Source: Gnetum montanum
Taxonomy: Eukaryota > Streptophyta > Gnetopsida > Gnetales > Gnetaceae
Reading direction: 5' to 3'
DNA: 64,000 nt
Assembly: GCA_015680685.1 (NCBI GenBank)
Contig: MNCI01009412.1
Location: 716,588 to 780,587, forward strand
Below the pieces are notes generated by a model. It searched no databases. It was not told the origin of the DNA and saw only the letters and a program-made list of their open reading frames with translations. How positions within the stretch are numbered: the stretch's first letter is position 1; each line of letters starts with the position of its first letter. The position numbers were made by a program, and so were the translations under genes. Below, piece after piece: positions 12,361-24,479 of this stretch.

Positions 12361-12367
12361 TCTAACT

Positions 12368-13075
12368 ATGCAAGGCGAGCTTCCTTCCCAACCACAACAA
12401 CATAACACTACAAGGGCTGTCAATCCCCAACCTACTATCAGTTTAGACAACCGATCAGAGAAAAGACCTTTCTTTAGGACCAATAATCCAACCAAGTTCT
12501 TACAACCACAAGTGGCTAATTCTCCAAAGGCCTTACCATCATTCAAATCTTCAAAGCTTCCTTCAAACCAAAAATCACATTCAACAAACATTTTCATGTT
12601 AACTCACACCATCACTGATTGGATTAAAGCTGGCCATCTTCCTAGGAAATTCTCTGATCCTAGAAATCCTCTTATATATTTGCAAATCACTGGAAATGAA
12701 CCTTGCAAAGCTCTTTTGGATTTAGGTTCTGGTGTTAACTTAATCTCTCAAGAAATGTACAAAGTCTAGAACCCACCTCTACTAAAAAAGAGTAACATTC
12801 ATTTAGAGTTGGTTGACCAGTCCATCACTGTCCCATTAGGACTAGTGACATTATCACCATTGTTTGTAGGTGGTAGTATCCTGCTGATTTCCTAGTGATC
12901 CAAGTCAATAACTATAAGGGGGACTTCCCAATCATAATGGGAAGAGCATGGCTAAGTACAATTAATTCATGCCTAGGAATACATGATCTTTCCATAGAAA
13001 TATCAAAAGAAAATACATTTAGAAAGATCAAGAAGAAAAAAGTTTCATGCATCGCATATAGTGACATAGGGTGAA
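12368..13075 (+). pseudogene. Ath-2 aspartic protease
   Basis: Contains ALLDLGSGVNLISQEMYKV (about 12,708-12,766), the retropepsin active-site region. The catalytic D-S/T-G reads DLG, a Ser-to-Leu change explained by TCA to TTA. The distal GRAWLSTINS motif, close to the GRPWLS form of Ath-1, is at about 12,940-12,975. A TAG stop ends the first open segment at 12,767-12,769. It would have cleaved the gag-pol polyprotein. Confidence 0.82.
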
Positions 13076-13342
13076 ACTACATGTAGAAGCCCTAGTTTGT
13101 ACAATGCTAAACATTGCCTGCATGCAACCAGTGTGTACAAATAACTGACATACAAAGATGCCTATATGTAGTAGCCACAAGATAGGAAGGAACCTAGTGG
13201 TTGACAACTGACCTAGAGAGCAATTCAACTTTATGCAAGGGATGAGAGCTTTACTTGTGCCTATATCGATAGCATAGATACATTAGAGCAAGTCCATCAC
13301 CAACTTTCAAGTCCTGAAATCAAAAATATCAATTGGGGAAAG

Positions 13343-14425
13343 TTGGAAATCCTTGACGAGTTTAAACAAGATCCCCTTGATTTAAAATTTGTTCCCATCG
13401 GTATGAAGTATACGTTTCTTAAGAATGGGAAATCAGTAATCATTAACGCTAAGCTCGCTCTTGAACAAAAAGAAGAACTACTAAAGATGATAAATAAATT
13501 GTCAAAATCATTTGCTTGGTCATATTCTAAATTAAATGGAATAGATCCTAGGATATGCCAAGATAGAATCTACACTAAACCCTCTATGAAGCCTCGACGA
13601 CAACCGTAGAGATGACTGAACCCAAAGCTTAAGTAAGCAGCTAAAGAAGAAATTGAATAACGTCTGAAGGTTGGCTTCATCTACCCCATTGCTAATAGTG
13701 AATGGGTTAGTCTAGTAGTCATTGTGCCTAAAAAGGGAGGTAAATGGAGAGTGTGTATAGACTATAGGCTAGTAAACATGACAACATTTAAAGACCATTT
13801 CTGATTCCCATTCATTGACCAAGTCTTAGATAGAATTGTAGGGCATTGCTACTACAGTTCTTTGAATGGTTATAGTGGGTACAATCAAATTAAAATAGCA
13901 TCAAAAGACCAAGCCAAGACTACATTCATGAGTTCTTGGGGGACATTTGCATATAGGCAGATGCCGTTTGGCTTATGCAATGCCCCAATAATGTTTCAAC
14001 GTTTGGTTCTTAGAATATTTCAAGAACAAATTGGAAATGGTGTGGAGGTTTTTATGGATGATCTTTCTACCTATGGAGTGGACTTTGAATAAGCATTGGG
14101 CCAATTAGAGCAAGTACTAAAATGATGTGTAAAAATAAACCTAAGGATCAATTAGTAAAAAAGCCACTTAATGGTCCAAGAGGGAATTATATTAGGGCAT
14201 AAAATTTCACAAACAAGGATGGAGGTAGATCCTAAAAAAATAAAGATCATCCAAGGAATCACTTGTCAACCTAAAACTATAAAAGATGTCCAATCATTCC
14301 TTGGAAATATTGGCTATTATAGATGCTTCATCAAGAACTTTTCAAAGATTGCAAAACCATTAGTAGAATTAAAGAAAAAGGATGTACCCTTTGAATGGAC
14401 TAAGGAATGTGAACTAGCTTTCTAA
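13343..14425 (+). pseudogene. Ath-2 reverse transcriptase
   Basis: The RT palm and fingers are readable in one frame with stops. Landmarks are WVSLVVIVPKKGGKWRVCID (13,704-13,763), NGYSGYNQIKIASKDQAKTT (13,865-13,924), FAYRQMPFGLCNAP (about 13,945-13,988) and the catalytic FMDDL (about 14,051-14,065), in which both Asp are intact. The thumb and connection follow, with GHKISQTRMEVDPKKI and FLGNIGYYRCFIKNFSKIAK (about 14,200-14,355). Stops at about 13,606, 13,612, 13,633, 13,657, 13,801, 14,090 and 14,124 fall on codons that fit C-to-T change of CAG, CAA or CGA. Confidence 0.9.
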
Positions 14426-14890
14426 ACCTTGAAGTAGAAGCTCATAAAAACACCCATTCTACAAGCTTATGGTTGGTCCAAACCATTCCATATAATGACT
14501 AATGTGTCCAATTTTTCTTTAGGAGATGTACTTACATAGTTAGTTGACCAAAATGTCCCTATTACATTCACTATGCAAGTCGAACTAATACTAGTGCACA
14601 AATCAACTACACTACAACAGAAAAAGAGTTAATGGCTATGGTGTTTGCACTAGAAAAATTTAGGCACTATGTATTAGGCTATAAGATATTTGTACACATG
14701 GATCATAGTGCAATTTAGTTCCTAATGAATAAACCAATGGTGAGCCCTCACATCATACGATAGCTCATGATCTTGCAAGAGTTTGATCTTATGATGATTG
14801 ATTGTAAAGGCACCAAGAATGTTATTGCTGATCATTTATCTTAGTTACAATGGGACAACAAAGAGGATAAATATCCAATTTCTTACCACT
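14426..14890 (+). pseudogene. Ath-2 RNase H
   Basis: Follows RT in the same polyprotein. Recognisable pieces are the segment after WSKPFHIMTNVS (14,475-14,510), ALEKFRHYVLGYKIFVHMDH (14,648-14,707) and the end segment EFDLMMIDCKGTKNVIADHLS (14,779-14,841). It would degrade the RNA strand of the RNA-DNA hybrid. A frame change lies between 14,570 and 14,620, and stops are present. Confidence 0.82.
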
Positions 14891-15049
14891 TTCCTAATGA
14901 ACTGCTCTTTGCAAGTGTAATAAACAATCAATTAACCATAGATACAAATTGGTATAGTTGCATTCATACCTATTTTCTCACACAAGAAACACCACAAGGG
15001 CTAGATGTTAAAAATAAACAATAGTTTCTTCATTGAGTCAAATATTTCA

Positions 15050-16290
15050 TGGAAATCAATAGACACCTTGACAAGGTATGTTCTGATGGCTTGGTCCGAT
15101 GGTGTGTTCCCAATGTAGATCAATTACAAGTTCTCCAAGATGCTCATGAGGGTCCTTGTGGGGGACATTATGTTAGGAGATGAAAATCCATTAAAATCTT
15201 TCTTGTAGGATATTATTGGCCTACATTTTTCCAGGAAATTCATCATTTTTTCTAATCTTGTAAGCACTGCTAATGCGATGGGGGAATAACTACTAGAATG
15301 GAGTGTCCACAATAATGGATTGAACGTTTAGAACCCTTCAACATATGGGTATTGATTTTATGGGGTCTATTACACCAATGTCCAATGGAAAAGCCTACAT
15401 TGTTGTTGCTGTTTACTATTTTACAAAGTGGGTAGAAGTAGTCGCTATTACTGACTGTACATCATCTATCGCTACATGATTTTTTTAACAACAAATCATA
15501 AATATGTTTGGTGTGCCTCGTGCAGTTATTTCTGATAATGGGACACATTTTACAGGTGTGACCTTTCAAAAATTAATGCAACACTTAGGAGTTGAGCATA
15601 TGCTGACTACACCATATCATTCTCAAACAAATGGTCAAGCTGAAGTCACCAATAGGAAGATCAAAAAAATATTGACATGAATCATTAGCAAATATAGGTG
15701 AGATTGGAGAACCAAACTGAATGATGCTCTTTGTGCATATTTCTCCACATGGAAACTCTCTATAGGCTATTCTCCCTATGAGTTAGTGTATAGTAAACTT
15801 CCAACACTTCCTATCCACGCTGAGCTCCGTACACTATCTACAGCATTTGACCTTAACCTTGACCTCAATATAGCACAGAAAGAATGGTTAATGAACCTTA
15901 ACTTGCTAGATGAAAATTGATTAGCCATCACATCATCCAATGAACTACACAAGGCCTTTAACAAACAATGTCATGACCTAAGAATTAGAAAAGTCAAATA
16001 CCAAGCAGGAGATAAGGTTTTGTATTGGAATCCCGCACATGTGCCACAACGAACTAAATTTCAAACATTATGGGAAGGACCTTATATCATTCATGAAAAT
16101 CTTTATTTAGGGGCCATGAAGATCTATAAACCTAAAATGCTGGATAGAAAATTATTGGTCAACATCTAGCAAACAAAACCTTTCCATGAGCCTAAAATGG
16201 CTAGTACTAACACTACCTCTATTAATGGACAACCTTGGTCATTATTTTGGATCTCATCCTTCCAACTCAATCATGGGGGAGATGGCCACT
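15050..16290 (+). pseudogene. Ath-2 integrase
   Basis: The N-terminal HHCC zinc domain is at about 15,142-15,275 (HEGPCGGHY, then YYWPTFFQEIHHF and a CKHC remnant). The catalytic core has the first Asp in HMGIDFMGSITP (about 15,343-15,378), the second in AVISDNGTHFTG (about 15,520-15,557) and the Glu in TNGQAEVTNRKIK (about 15,630-15,668), so the D,D-35-E residues are all present. The C-terminal part includes GYSPYELVYSKLP (15,763-15,801), VKYQAGDKVLYWNP and a GDGH tail at about 16,280. No chromodomain is recognised. Stops and a shift inactivate it. Confidence 0.88.
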
Positions 16291-18162
16291 AATGCTAGCC
16301 ATTCTAAGCCTTCAATTTCTTTTGTCTTTTTTTTTTTACACATTTTTATGCTTTACTTGTTTTTTTATTTTACACTATTGTTAACATTTTTACTATTACT
16401 TCCTCTATTACATTTTGTTTTAATTATTATTACTCATCACATAATAAGTGCTCATGATGGTGTGTTGGACTATAATGGTGTTGATTGCTAATGTTTGGTT
16501 TTTACCTTTGACCTTTAATGTTGATGCTAAGATATGGTTTCTTTTGATAAAACAGGCAATGAGTCCATGTCATCCATTCATCCATTCAACTCTATGGTCT
16601 CCCTTTGTTTTGGAAATGTACTATCCCTTTTTCTAAGCAAACTTATTAATAAATTTGTGGCTTGGTATTCTTCAAACTAAGGAAAGATTCAAATGGATTA
16701 AAAAGGGTGTAACTTCAAGGGGATTCAATGCATTTGTGCTAGACATCCTCTTGAGTACTTGGATGTTTTTCATAGGTTTTCCACCATTCTATTATCGAAT
16801 AATATTAAAAATTTGAATAAATCAAAAACTAATGGGAATTCAAAGCACATCCCTTAGACATAATAAAGAAACATGAGCTATAAGCATTGGTTATGCCATT
16901 AAAAAGACATGTTACCCATGCTTGAAGATTCCCTCTAACTAAGGCCCTTTCTCACTTCCTGCTCCTCTGTTCTTCTCTTGTTGTAATGGTAGTTTCTATG
17001 TAAAAGAATTCTTTTTGCTTCAAGTGGATGGGTTGGTCAAGTGTGTTGATGTGAGGTCACTAGATGTGGTTAGTTTGAATCTACATTTGGACTAAATTTT
17101 ATTAAGTTACCTTAAGCACACAATACACAAGGAACTTTACAGAACCTTGATTTTGGGGATCCCATTCCATTCTCTCTTTTCTTTCCACATTTCTTCTCAT
17201 ATTTCACCTCATTTTTGGTTTTATGATTAGTTTATATCTTGTTTGATGCATTTTTATTCTTTGGTAAATTCTTGTGGGTAAGTTCTTACCCATTGTTTCC
17301 ATATGTCATTCCTAGAGCCTACAGAATCTTTGGTTTGTAGGCCTGTTAGGGCATAAAGGGTATGAGCTTGTTTTGGGGGGGGGGGGGGGGATCCACTAGC
17401 ATTCCTTTTTGATGTAATTTTTAATTCTTTTCCCTTAAACATTTCTTGCAATTAACTATTTCTCATTTTACCCCATCCATGACATCCATTTTTGTTTTTT
17501 TTATTGGCTTCACTATTGTTATTTCTCTAATCTTTCTTGTTCTTTCGTTTTCCACCCTATGGCTACCAGAGGTTCACTCTTAGTTGTGGGGGCCTATTGC
17601 AAATTTTTCCATTTCATTACTTATCTCACCCCTACACCTTGAGCAGTTATTAGTTACAAACCTCTAACCCAGTATCTACCATACCCACAACCTAGCCAAT
17701 GTGCTTCATATCAAGCCAATGTATCAATTACATTATATCTTATATATCCTTGCTAATTCATGATTATGTTGTGTGTGCAAATGGTGATCACATGAACAAT
17801 GGACTAGGATAAGAGGGAGCACTCAAGATGGACTGGAGCTAGAGCATTTATGCAAGGAACACGCTTAATCATGTGGCCATGGATGAACAATAGTGTGCAC
17901 AATTTTGACATTAGTAGCAACGTGCCTCATTTTCTTTTTTTTCTCTCTCTCTCTTCAAGTTTTCAAATGAGGGTCTAGATGTCATCTATGTATAGTATTC
18001 ACTACAATGGTTATGAACACCAATGCTGTAAAATGTTTGTTGATCTGTTAATCCAACACTTTGAGTTTGTCATTCCATGTCACCATCAGTTGTTGTTCAG
18101 TCAATAATCCCATACCTTCCCAATATTTTATGAGGAACTTAAGGACAAGTTTTCATTCAATC
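16291..18162 (+). other. Ath-2 non-coding 3' region
   Basis: T-rich DNA with no convincing gene, shared with Ath-1 and Ath-3. It carries an uninterrupted run of 16 G at 17,375-17,390 inside otherwise family-typical sequence. No env-like coding with a signal peptide and transmembrane segment was found. Confidence 0.7.
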
Positions 18163-18171
18163 ATGGGGTTA
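18163..18171 (+). other. Polypurine tract of Ath-2
   Basis: ATGGGGTTA immediately precedes the 3' LTR start TGATGAG at 18,172. Confidence 0.75.
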
Positions 18172-19001
18172 TGATGAGTCATGATATCGGACCCTCGATA
18201 TCAAATACATGATATCGGAGTTGCTGAAGTGATAACAGGAATGCAATGTCAGAACTTGTCTCATTGGCTATAAATAAGAGATAGAGGTGCTTGGTTTGGT
18301 AGTTATTTTTTAGTCCCTTAGCCAAAGTCTTAGAGTTTTTCCCTTTCAGAGTTAGAATTAATTCTGAGTGCCTGTAGTAGGAGTCATAAAGTGAATGGAT
18401 CTTTATTTGAGCATTGTGTACCTAAGCATACATTGTGACTGAAAATAAAGATGAAATTTATGATAAACCTTGCAACATTCAGAATACCTTAATTATTACA
18501 TTTCATGTTATTTACTATTATTGATGCTTTCAATAGTTAATTGATGTTATTTCTATTGAATTTTTAATTATCAACAAATTAGCACACTCAGCATGCCACT
18601 TCAAGCATACGTAAAACACTTGGTAACCAAGCAACGACTAGCATTTGGTAATCCTAGTAGTGTTACACTAGTTCAGGATGTGTATGGAGAGTGGGAATGG
18701 ATGCTGATGTTAGGATTTGATTTATATTAAAGTTACAAAAAATTCATTAGTTAATTAAATCTTTTCATTGCACACACTTAGGAGATTAAGGGAGAAAAGA
18801 TAAAAAGCATAAAAATAATATACCTCAAGTTTACTTAACAATAAAATTGTGCCTTACAAGTAAGTTTGGGAAGACAATGATCACATAACCCATCCTTGTT
18901 CTATGTAAGTGTGTAAGCACTTAATCCTTGGAGTTCGACTAGATCATGCATGAACGCTCATATTCATATGGTTGGACATAGGGATACCTCACCACTCATC
19001 A
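18172..19001 (+). repeat. Ath-2 3' LTR
   Basis: 830 bp, TGATGAGTCATGATATCGG to CCACTCATCA. TATA box at 18,269-18,278 and AATAAA at 18,444-18,449. It lacks part of the GATATT array present in the 5' LTR. It is followed by the target duplication ATTAG (19,002-19,006). Confidence 0.93.
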
Positions 19002-19006
19002 ATTAG

Positions 19007-20203
19007 AAAATAAAGAAATAAATTTTAAAGCTTATGTTGCTTAAATAAGAAATAATCTAAATTCTTTAAATGAGTAGTATTAATGTATAACTCTCATTTC
19101 TGAGACAAGTAGTAGGATGTTATGATACAAAAGGCTAGGTCACTTAAGCTCATGTAACATCCAAGCTCTCATCAGGGCTCAAATCATAACATGCATTCCT
19201 TAGGTAAGTTAACTCAAAGAGGTATGATTTGCATGCCAACATGTTAAGAAAACTAAAGCTTCATTTAAGCTAATGAATTTTCATTGTAAAGATAAGTTTG
19301 AGTTATTACCTCTGGATGTTTGTGTTATTACATATGGATGATTGTGAATCTTTTGATGTAGCTAGGCTTAATGTCAGTAAATATTTCTTTTTTATCATTA
19401 ATGATTATGCTAGAATGTCATGGCTAATGTGTATTGAAGAAAATTTTGGTGTATTTAAGCATTTTAAGGAATTTAAAAGTTTGGTTGAAACTAAAATAGA
19501 ACTTAAAATCAAAGCTATTATGCTTATCAATGAAGGTGAGTTCATCTCAAATGAATTTTATGAGCTATGTAGAAATTGAAGTATTAAGAGGTAGTTCTAA
19601 TTAGCTAGAACACTTGAGTAGAATAATGTTATAGAGTTGGAAAATAGAACTACACTTGAGATAAATCAATCAATGAGAAGTGAGAAGAATGTACCAAAGT
19701 ATCTATGTAATGAGATAGTCATAATTGTTGTGTAAATCATCAATAGATATTTGGTAAGAGTTAATAATGATAAGACTTCATATTAAATATGGTATGATAA
19801 AATGGCTCATGTCTAGTATTTTAGAATATTTTATAGCAAGTGCTATATTAAGTATTAACAGAATGCATACAAACTTGATAGTTAATGTAATGATGATTTG
19901 TTTGTTATGTATTCAAGCCATTCCAAGCTTATCAGTGCCTAAATTTAAAAACATTAAAAGTTTTTGAATCTTCTCAAGTTAAGATTGTTAAATTATTAAA
20001 AGAAGCTAACAATGTGGATAAGAAAGGTATAAATGTAGAGGAAGAAAAAAATGATGATGACATTCCAACATTTAAACAAGCTGATGAGATTAAAGAAGAG
20101 TAGCTAGTTTTTGTTGATAAAGTAGAAACAAAGCAAAAGGATACACCTGATGATGATCCAAAAAAGATAACATAGTAATTCATATCCTTAATAGATGCCT
20201 CCA
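19007..20203 (+). pseudogene. Ty1/copia pre-integrase and integrase (continuation of 7,085-9,060)
   Basis: After Ath-2 the copia frame resumes. The GAG pre-integrase segment has MLXYKRLGHLSS (about 19,110-19,150). The integrase core follows at 19,320-19,580: FDVARLNVSKYFFFIINDYA, MSWLMCIEENFGVFKHFKEF and FISNEFYELCRN. The core is damaged: a motif that normally reads DNGGEF reads INEGEF, so the second catalytic Asp is lost. Remnants of the rest continue to about 19,980, followed by a Glu/Asp-rich linker (19,990-20,160). RT and RNase H would come next but are cut off by Ath-3 and are not present in the window. Confidence 0.82.
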
Positions 20204-21088
20204 CAATGAGTGGCAAGGTACCCCTATTCTCAACCATAAGAATCAAAAGCATTCACACACAATGGAATTGAATTTTGTAGACCTTAAGTTCCCAACTACA
20301 CAAGTTCGAGGATGTGAAAGCTAATTGTGATAGTCATTGTCTTCTCAAGTACACTTTTCAAGCTTAATTGTATGGTTAAGTATAATTGAGATACATGATT
20401 TTTATTATTTTATAATTTATTCATCTACAATTAACAACAAGTTGAAACTCAACTTATAAATCAATTAAACTAATCTAATTGCTAATTAATAACTAACTAT
20501 CCTAACGTAAGTATTTAGTCCCACTTTTTGTGGAAATCCTAAACACATATAATGTTGTTGGGTTACCAAACATTAAACATTGCTAGGATTACCAAGAATC
20601 ATATGCATGCTTGAAGTGGTCATAATTATGTGCTTAATTAACTACTATTTAATCTAGCTAGCTTACTTTAGCTTAATTACTTAGTAGTATTAAATGAAGT
20701 TACACAAAACATTAAATACATGAATAAAATATTTAAGCTAGCCAAGGTGCTGCAGGGTTTGATTAGAAAGCTTATCTTTATTATCGCACACACTACCGTG
20801 CTTAGGTACAACAATTCTTAAATAATGATCTGTACACTCAGTGACTCTAGCTATAGGCACTTTGGAAAATATTCTAACTCTAGGGACAAGAAACTATAAG
20901 AGCTTTGCTATGATATGACAAAAACTTATGCCCAAACCATGTGCCTAAGCATTATATTTATAGGTTGCCACACACCTCACGATATCAAATATTCGACATT
21001 GCATCTTGGGACCTAATATCACGTATCCAAGATTAGGGCTCTGATATTAGATATATGATATCAGAGCTAGAAAAAATATGATTCATCA
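20204..21088 (-). repeat. Ath-3 3' LTR
   Basis: 885 bp, similar throughout to the LTRs at 77-887 and 6,253-7,084. The left end has decayed (CAATGAGTGG for TGATGAGTGG); the right end reads ATTCATCA. The minus-strand TATA-like sequence is at about 20,953-20,963 and decayed GATATC units occur between 20,970 and 21,065. Confidence 0.85.
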
Positions 21089-21098
21089 TACCCCCACA
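21089..21098 (-). other. Polypurine tract of Ath-3
   Basis: TGTGGGGGTA on the minus strand, directly before the LTR, same place and form as in Ath-1. Confidence 0.7.
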
Positions 21099-23020
21099 AT
21101 TGAATAAAAACTTGTTCTTAAGTGGACAAGAAGAGAAACTAGTTCCTTATAAAATATTGGAAAGGTATGGGATTATTGACTGATATGCAAACTGACTTAC
21201 ACAGAATAGAGAGACTTTAAGTGCCCAAGTGTATGGATTTATAATCTTTTATAAAATTAGGTGTTCATGATAATAGAATTGAACACCCTAGAAAAAATTG
21301 ACATCCAGTTCCTCTAGTAATTGAAGAGCAAGGGAGAAGATTCAACAATCATGAAGGGTCCTCATTGCATGGTGTTGTTGCTTATTCTTTAATGAAGATA
21401 ATCTCGCTTCTAGTCTATACTTTCCACAGTAATCACAATAAGATCATAAATTAGTGTGCAATGTGTAACGTATAGCTTTTAGGTAGCTTTTCTTATTGGT
21501 AATTATACTTGGCTAGGTTGTGATTATGATGGATTGATTCCTTTAATTGTGTTAGTGGAAGACTGAAAAATAGGATAAAATGGATAAGTGGTTCATTATT
21601 AAATTCTAAAAAGTTCAAATGCATTGAAATACTTGAAGTGGGTTTAAGAATTCACAATAATAAAAAGAGGATTTCATTGAAAAATGTTGTGAGGATGTGT
21701 ATAATTTAATGTCATTGATGGAGGTGCGCAAAAGCATTCCATTGTCAGAATGTCTAAGGATAAGGAACTTAACTAACCTAAGAAAAAGGTATGTAATTGG
21801 GTCCTCCCCAAAGTAGGCACATGTCCTTTATTTCTCTTGAATAATTTCAAAACAAGGAGTCCATGGGCTCCATGCATGATTAATGGTTATAGAAAGTTAA
21901 GTATAAAAGCCTAGAAGAAACTACCTAAGAATTTTGACACATAAAACTAAGACATCAAACAAGAACATGAAACTAGCAGTGGGGTGAGACATGGAAAGTA
22001 TAGATGAATGAGAGAGAGAGTGGAATGGACTTCCAAATTAAGGTCACATGAAGTCCCTTGTGAATTTTATGGTTAAATGAATTGATAGAATCCATATTCT
22101 AGACCAAAACCAACCACATTTAGTGACTTAGCATCACCACTCTAAGACCAGTCCACCCCCTTGAAATGTAAGAGGGATCCAACAAAACAAACACCATTTC
22201 TTATTTAAGAAGAAAAGAGAAGCAAGAAGTGAGAGATGTCCTTAGTTAGAGGGAACCTTCAAGCATGGGTAACATGTCTTTCTAGTCTCATAACAACTAC
22301 TTATAGCCCGTTTATTTTGACTAAAGGGTATGCTTTCAATTTCCATCATTTTTTTGTATGGAAACCACATCGTGCAAAGACTTATTTAGCTTTCTATTAT
22401 TGGTCAACATGGAATAGTAAGAAATCCATGAAAAAAAACATGCATCCAAGTAAATAGAAAGGCACATAGAGTATTTAGTCCCCTTGAAGTCACACCCTAT
22501 TCAAACCTTTAAATCCTTTCCAAATTTGGAAGCTACCAAGGTGACAAGTTTGTTAAAGTTTTATTAATGAATAAGGGACCTCATACTTCTAGAATAAGAA
22601 AAACCATAGAGTTTGTAGGTGAGTGGATGGTATGGACTTACTGCCTATTTCATGAAAAAGAAACCATATCCTAGTTATCAATAATAAAATTCAAAGCTAG
22701 AATCCAAACACCAACAATCAAATAACTAAATAGCACATGCCCACATCAAACAAACCACACTGTACCCAACTAGTAATAAAGAATGTTATTAATATTAAAA
22801 CACAATAAGAAACTCACATTTAAAATAAAAGAAAATATACAAAAAATTGTAAAATGTTTAAGAAAAATAAAATGTAATAATGATGTTATAAAATAAAAAT
22901 TTTGAAAAATTAAAAACGTAAAAAAAAGGTGTAAGATAAAGAATGTGTAAAATAAAAAGTTGTAAAAATAATAAGATGTAAATAAAAAGATGAAAAATTA
23001 AGTAACTACTTATATAGTTA
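21099..23020 (-). other. Ath-3 non-coding 3' region
   Basis: No gene seen. It is homologous to 898-2,763 and 16,291-18,162, including an A/T-rich stretch of variations on TGTAAAATAAAAA at 22,800-23,000. Confidence 0.7.
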
Positions 23021-24250
23021 GCATGGATGGCCATCTTCCCCATGACTAAATTGAAAGGAGAAGATCTAAAAGATTGAGCATGGCTGTCCATTTGATGAGG
23101 CATTTGTTGCAATGGCTTGCTTAGGATCATGAAAAGGTTTGACTTGTTGTGTGTTGACTAGCTACTTCTTGCATAGGCTCTCAAGTTTGTAGATCAACAT
23201 AGTCCCAAAAGGGAAAGTTTTGTAAATGATATAAGACCCTTCTCACAACATTTGAAACTTAGTTCATTGAGGTACATATGTGGGATTCCAATAGTGGACC
23301 CTATCTCCTAGTTGAAATTTAACTTTCCTAATTCTAAGATCATAGAGCTTTTTGTTGAATGCCTTGTGCAAGTAGTTAGATGACAAGGCCACCAATCAAT
23401 TTTCATTTAGCAAGTTGACATTCATTAATCTTTCTTTCTATGCTAGACTTAAGTCAAGGTTAATGTCATAGGCTATTGAAAGTGTATAGAGCTCAGATTG
23501 AATAGGAATTATTGGTAATTTTAAATACACTAGCTCATAGGGAGAATAGCCTATAGGGAGTTTCCATGTTGAGTGGTAGGCCCAAATGGCATCATTGAAT
23601 TTTGTGCTCCAGTCTCTCCTATATTTGCTAATAGTTCTTATTAGGAACATTGTGATTTTCCTATTTGTAACCTTAGCTTGACCATTGGCTTGGGGGTGGT
23701 AGGGTGTTGTTAGTTTATGTTCAAACTCCAAGTGTTACATGAACTTCTAAAAGGTAGTTCCTATAAAGTGGGTTCCATTATCAGAAATTAATTCCCGTGG
23801 CACACCAAACTTGTTTACAATGTTCTATTGTACAAATCTAGTAGTAGTAGAAGACTGTATAATCAGTGATAGCTGTTTCTTATGCCCATTTCATATAATA
23901 GTCAATAGCAACTATGATGTACACCTTTTAATTTGACATGGATGTGATGGAACCTATGAAGTCAATGTCCCATATGTCAAAGGTGTCTATTGGTTGGATC
24001 CATTGTTGAGGTCCCTCCATTTGAGTAGTCATTCCACCATCTCATTGGCAGCATTCACAAGAGTTGATAAATTGGTGAGCATCCTTGAAAATTGTTGGCC
24101 AATAATACCCTAACATTATGATTTTAATGGTTATATGTCTCCTAGCATAGTGGCCCCTACAAGGACCATCATGAACATCCTTGAGAACATGTAGTTGATC
24201 AGCATTAGGGACACACTAACAAACTAAGCCATCGATGCACATCTTGTAGA
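23021..24250 (-). pseudogene. Ath-3 integrase
   Basis: The zinc domain remnant (HDGPCRGHYARR, YYWPTIFKDAHQF) is at about 24,050-24,170, and the core start DIDFIGSITSMSN at about 23,930-23,970. The best preserved stretch is 23,438-23,731, with TTPYHPQANGQAKVTNRKI and IGYSPYELVYLKLP. The catalytic Glu is replaced by Lys (QAEV to QAKV). The C-terminal tail reaches HGEDGH near 23,030. It equals the Ath-2 integrase in order and length and is inactivated by stops and shifts. Confidence 0.85.
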
Positions 24251-24479
24251 GGTGTTTGTTGATCTTCATGAAGAATTTCACTTGGTGAAGAAACTATTGT
24301 TTCTTTTGGTGGTCCAACACCTATGACATATCTTGAGTGAGAAGATAGGTGAGAACGTTATCATACCAATTAGGCTTTATAGGTAAATTTTTTAGTTATA
24401 GCTTCGACAAAGAGGAGTTCATTAGGAAATAGATTAAATAGTGGGCCTTCCTCTTTTTTCTCCCATCACAACTGAGACG

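Larger units (their letters stand above)
9066..19001 (+). mobile_element. Ath-2: full-length Athila-like Ty3/gypsy retrotransposon
   Basis: A 9,936-bp element with two LTRs, PBS, gag, protease, RT, RNase H, integrase, about 1.9 kb of non-coding 3' sequence and PPT, in Ty3/gypsy order (integrase last). The tRNA-Asp-type PBS and the RT/integrase wording (DYRLVNMTTFKDHF, MPFGLCNAP, GYSPYELVY) place it with the Athila lineage. No envelope-like frame is seen after integrase. The LTRs differ visibly, with several small indels (861 versus 830 bp), so the insertion is old. It lies between the protease and integrase of the copia element. Confidence 0.93.

Noticed and set aside
16290-18162. Envelope-like gene after integrase in Ath-2
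   Set aside because: No long frame, signal peptide or transmembrane pattern; the stretch is shared non-coding 3' sequence.
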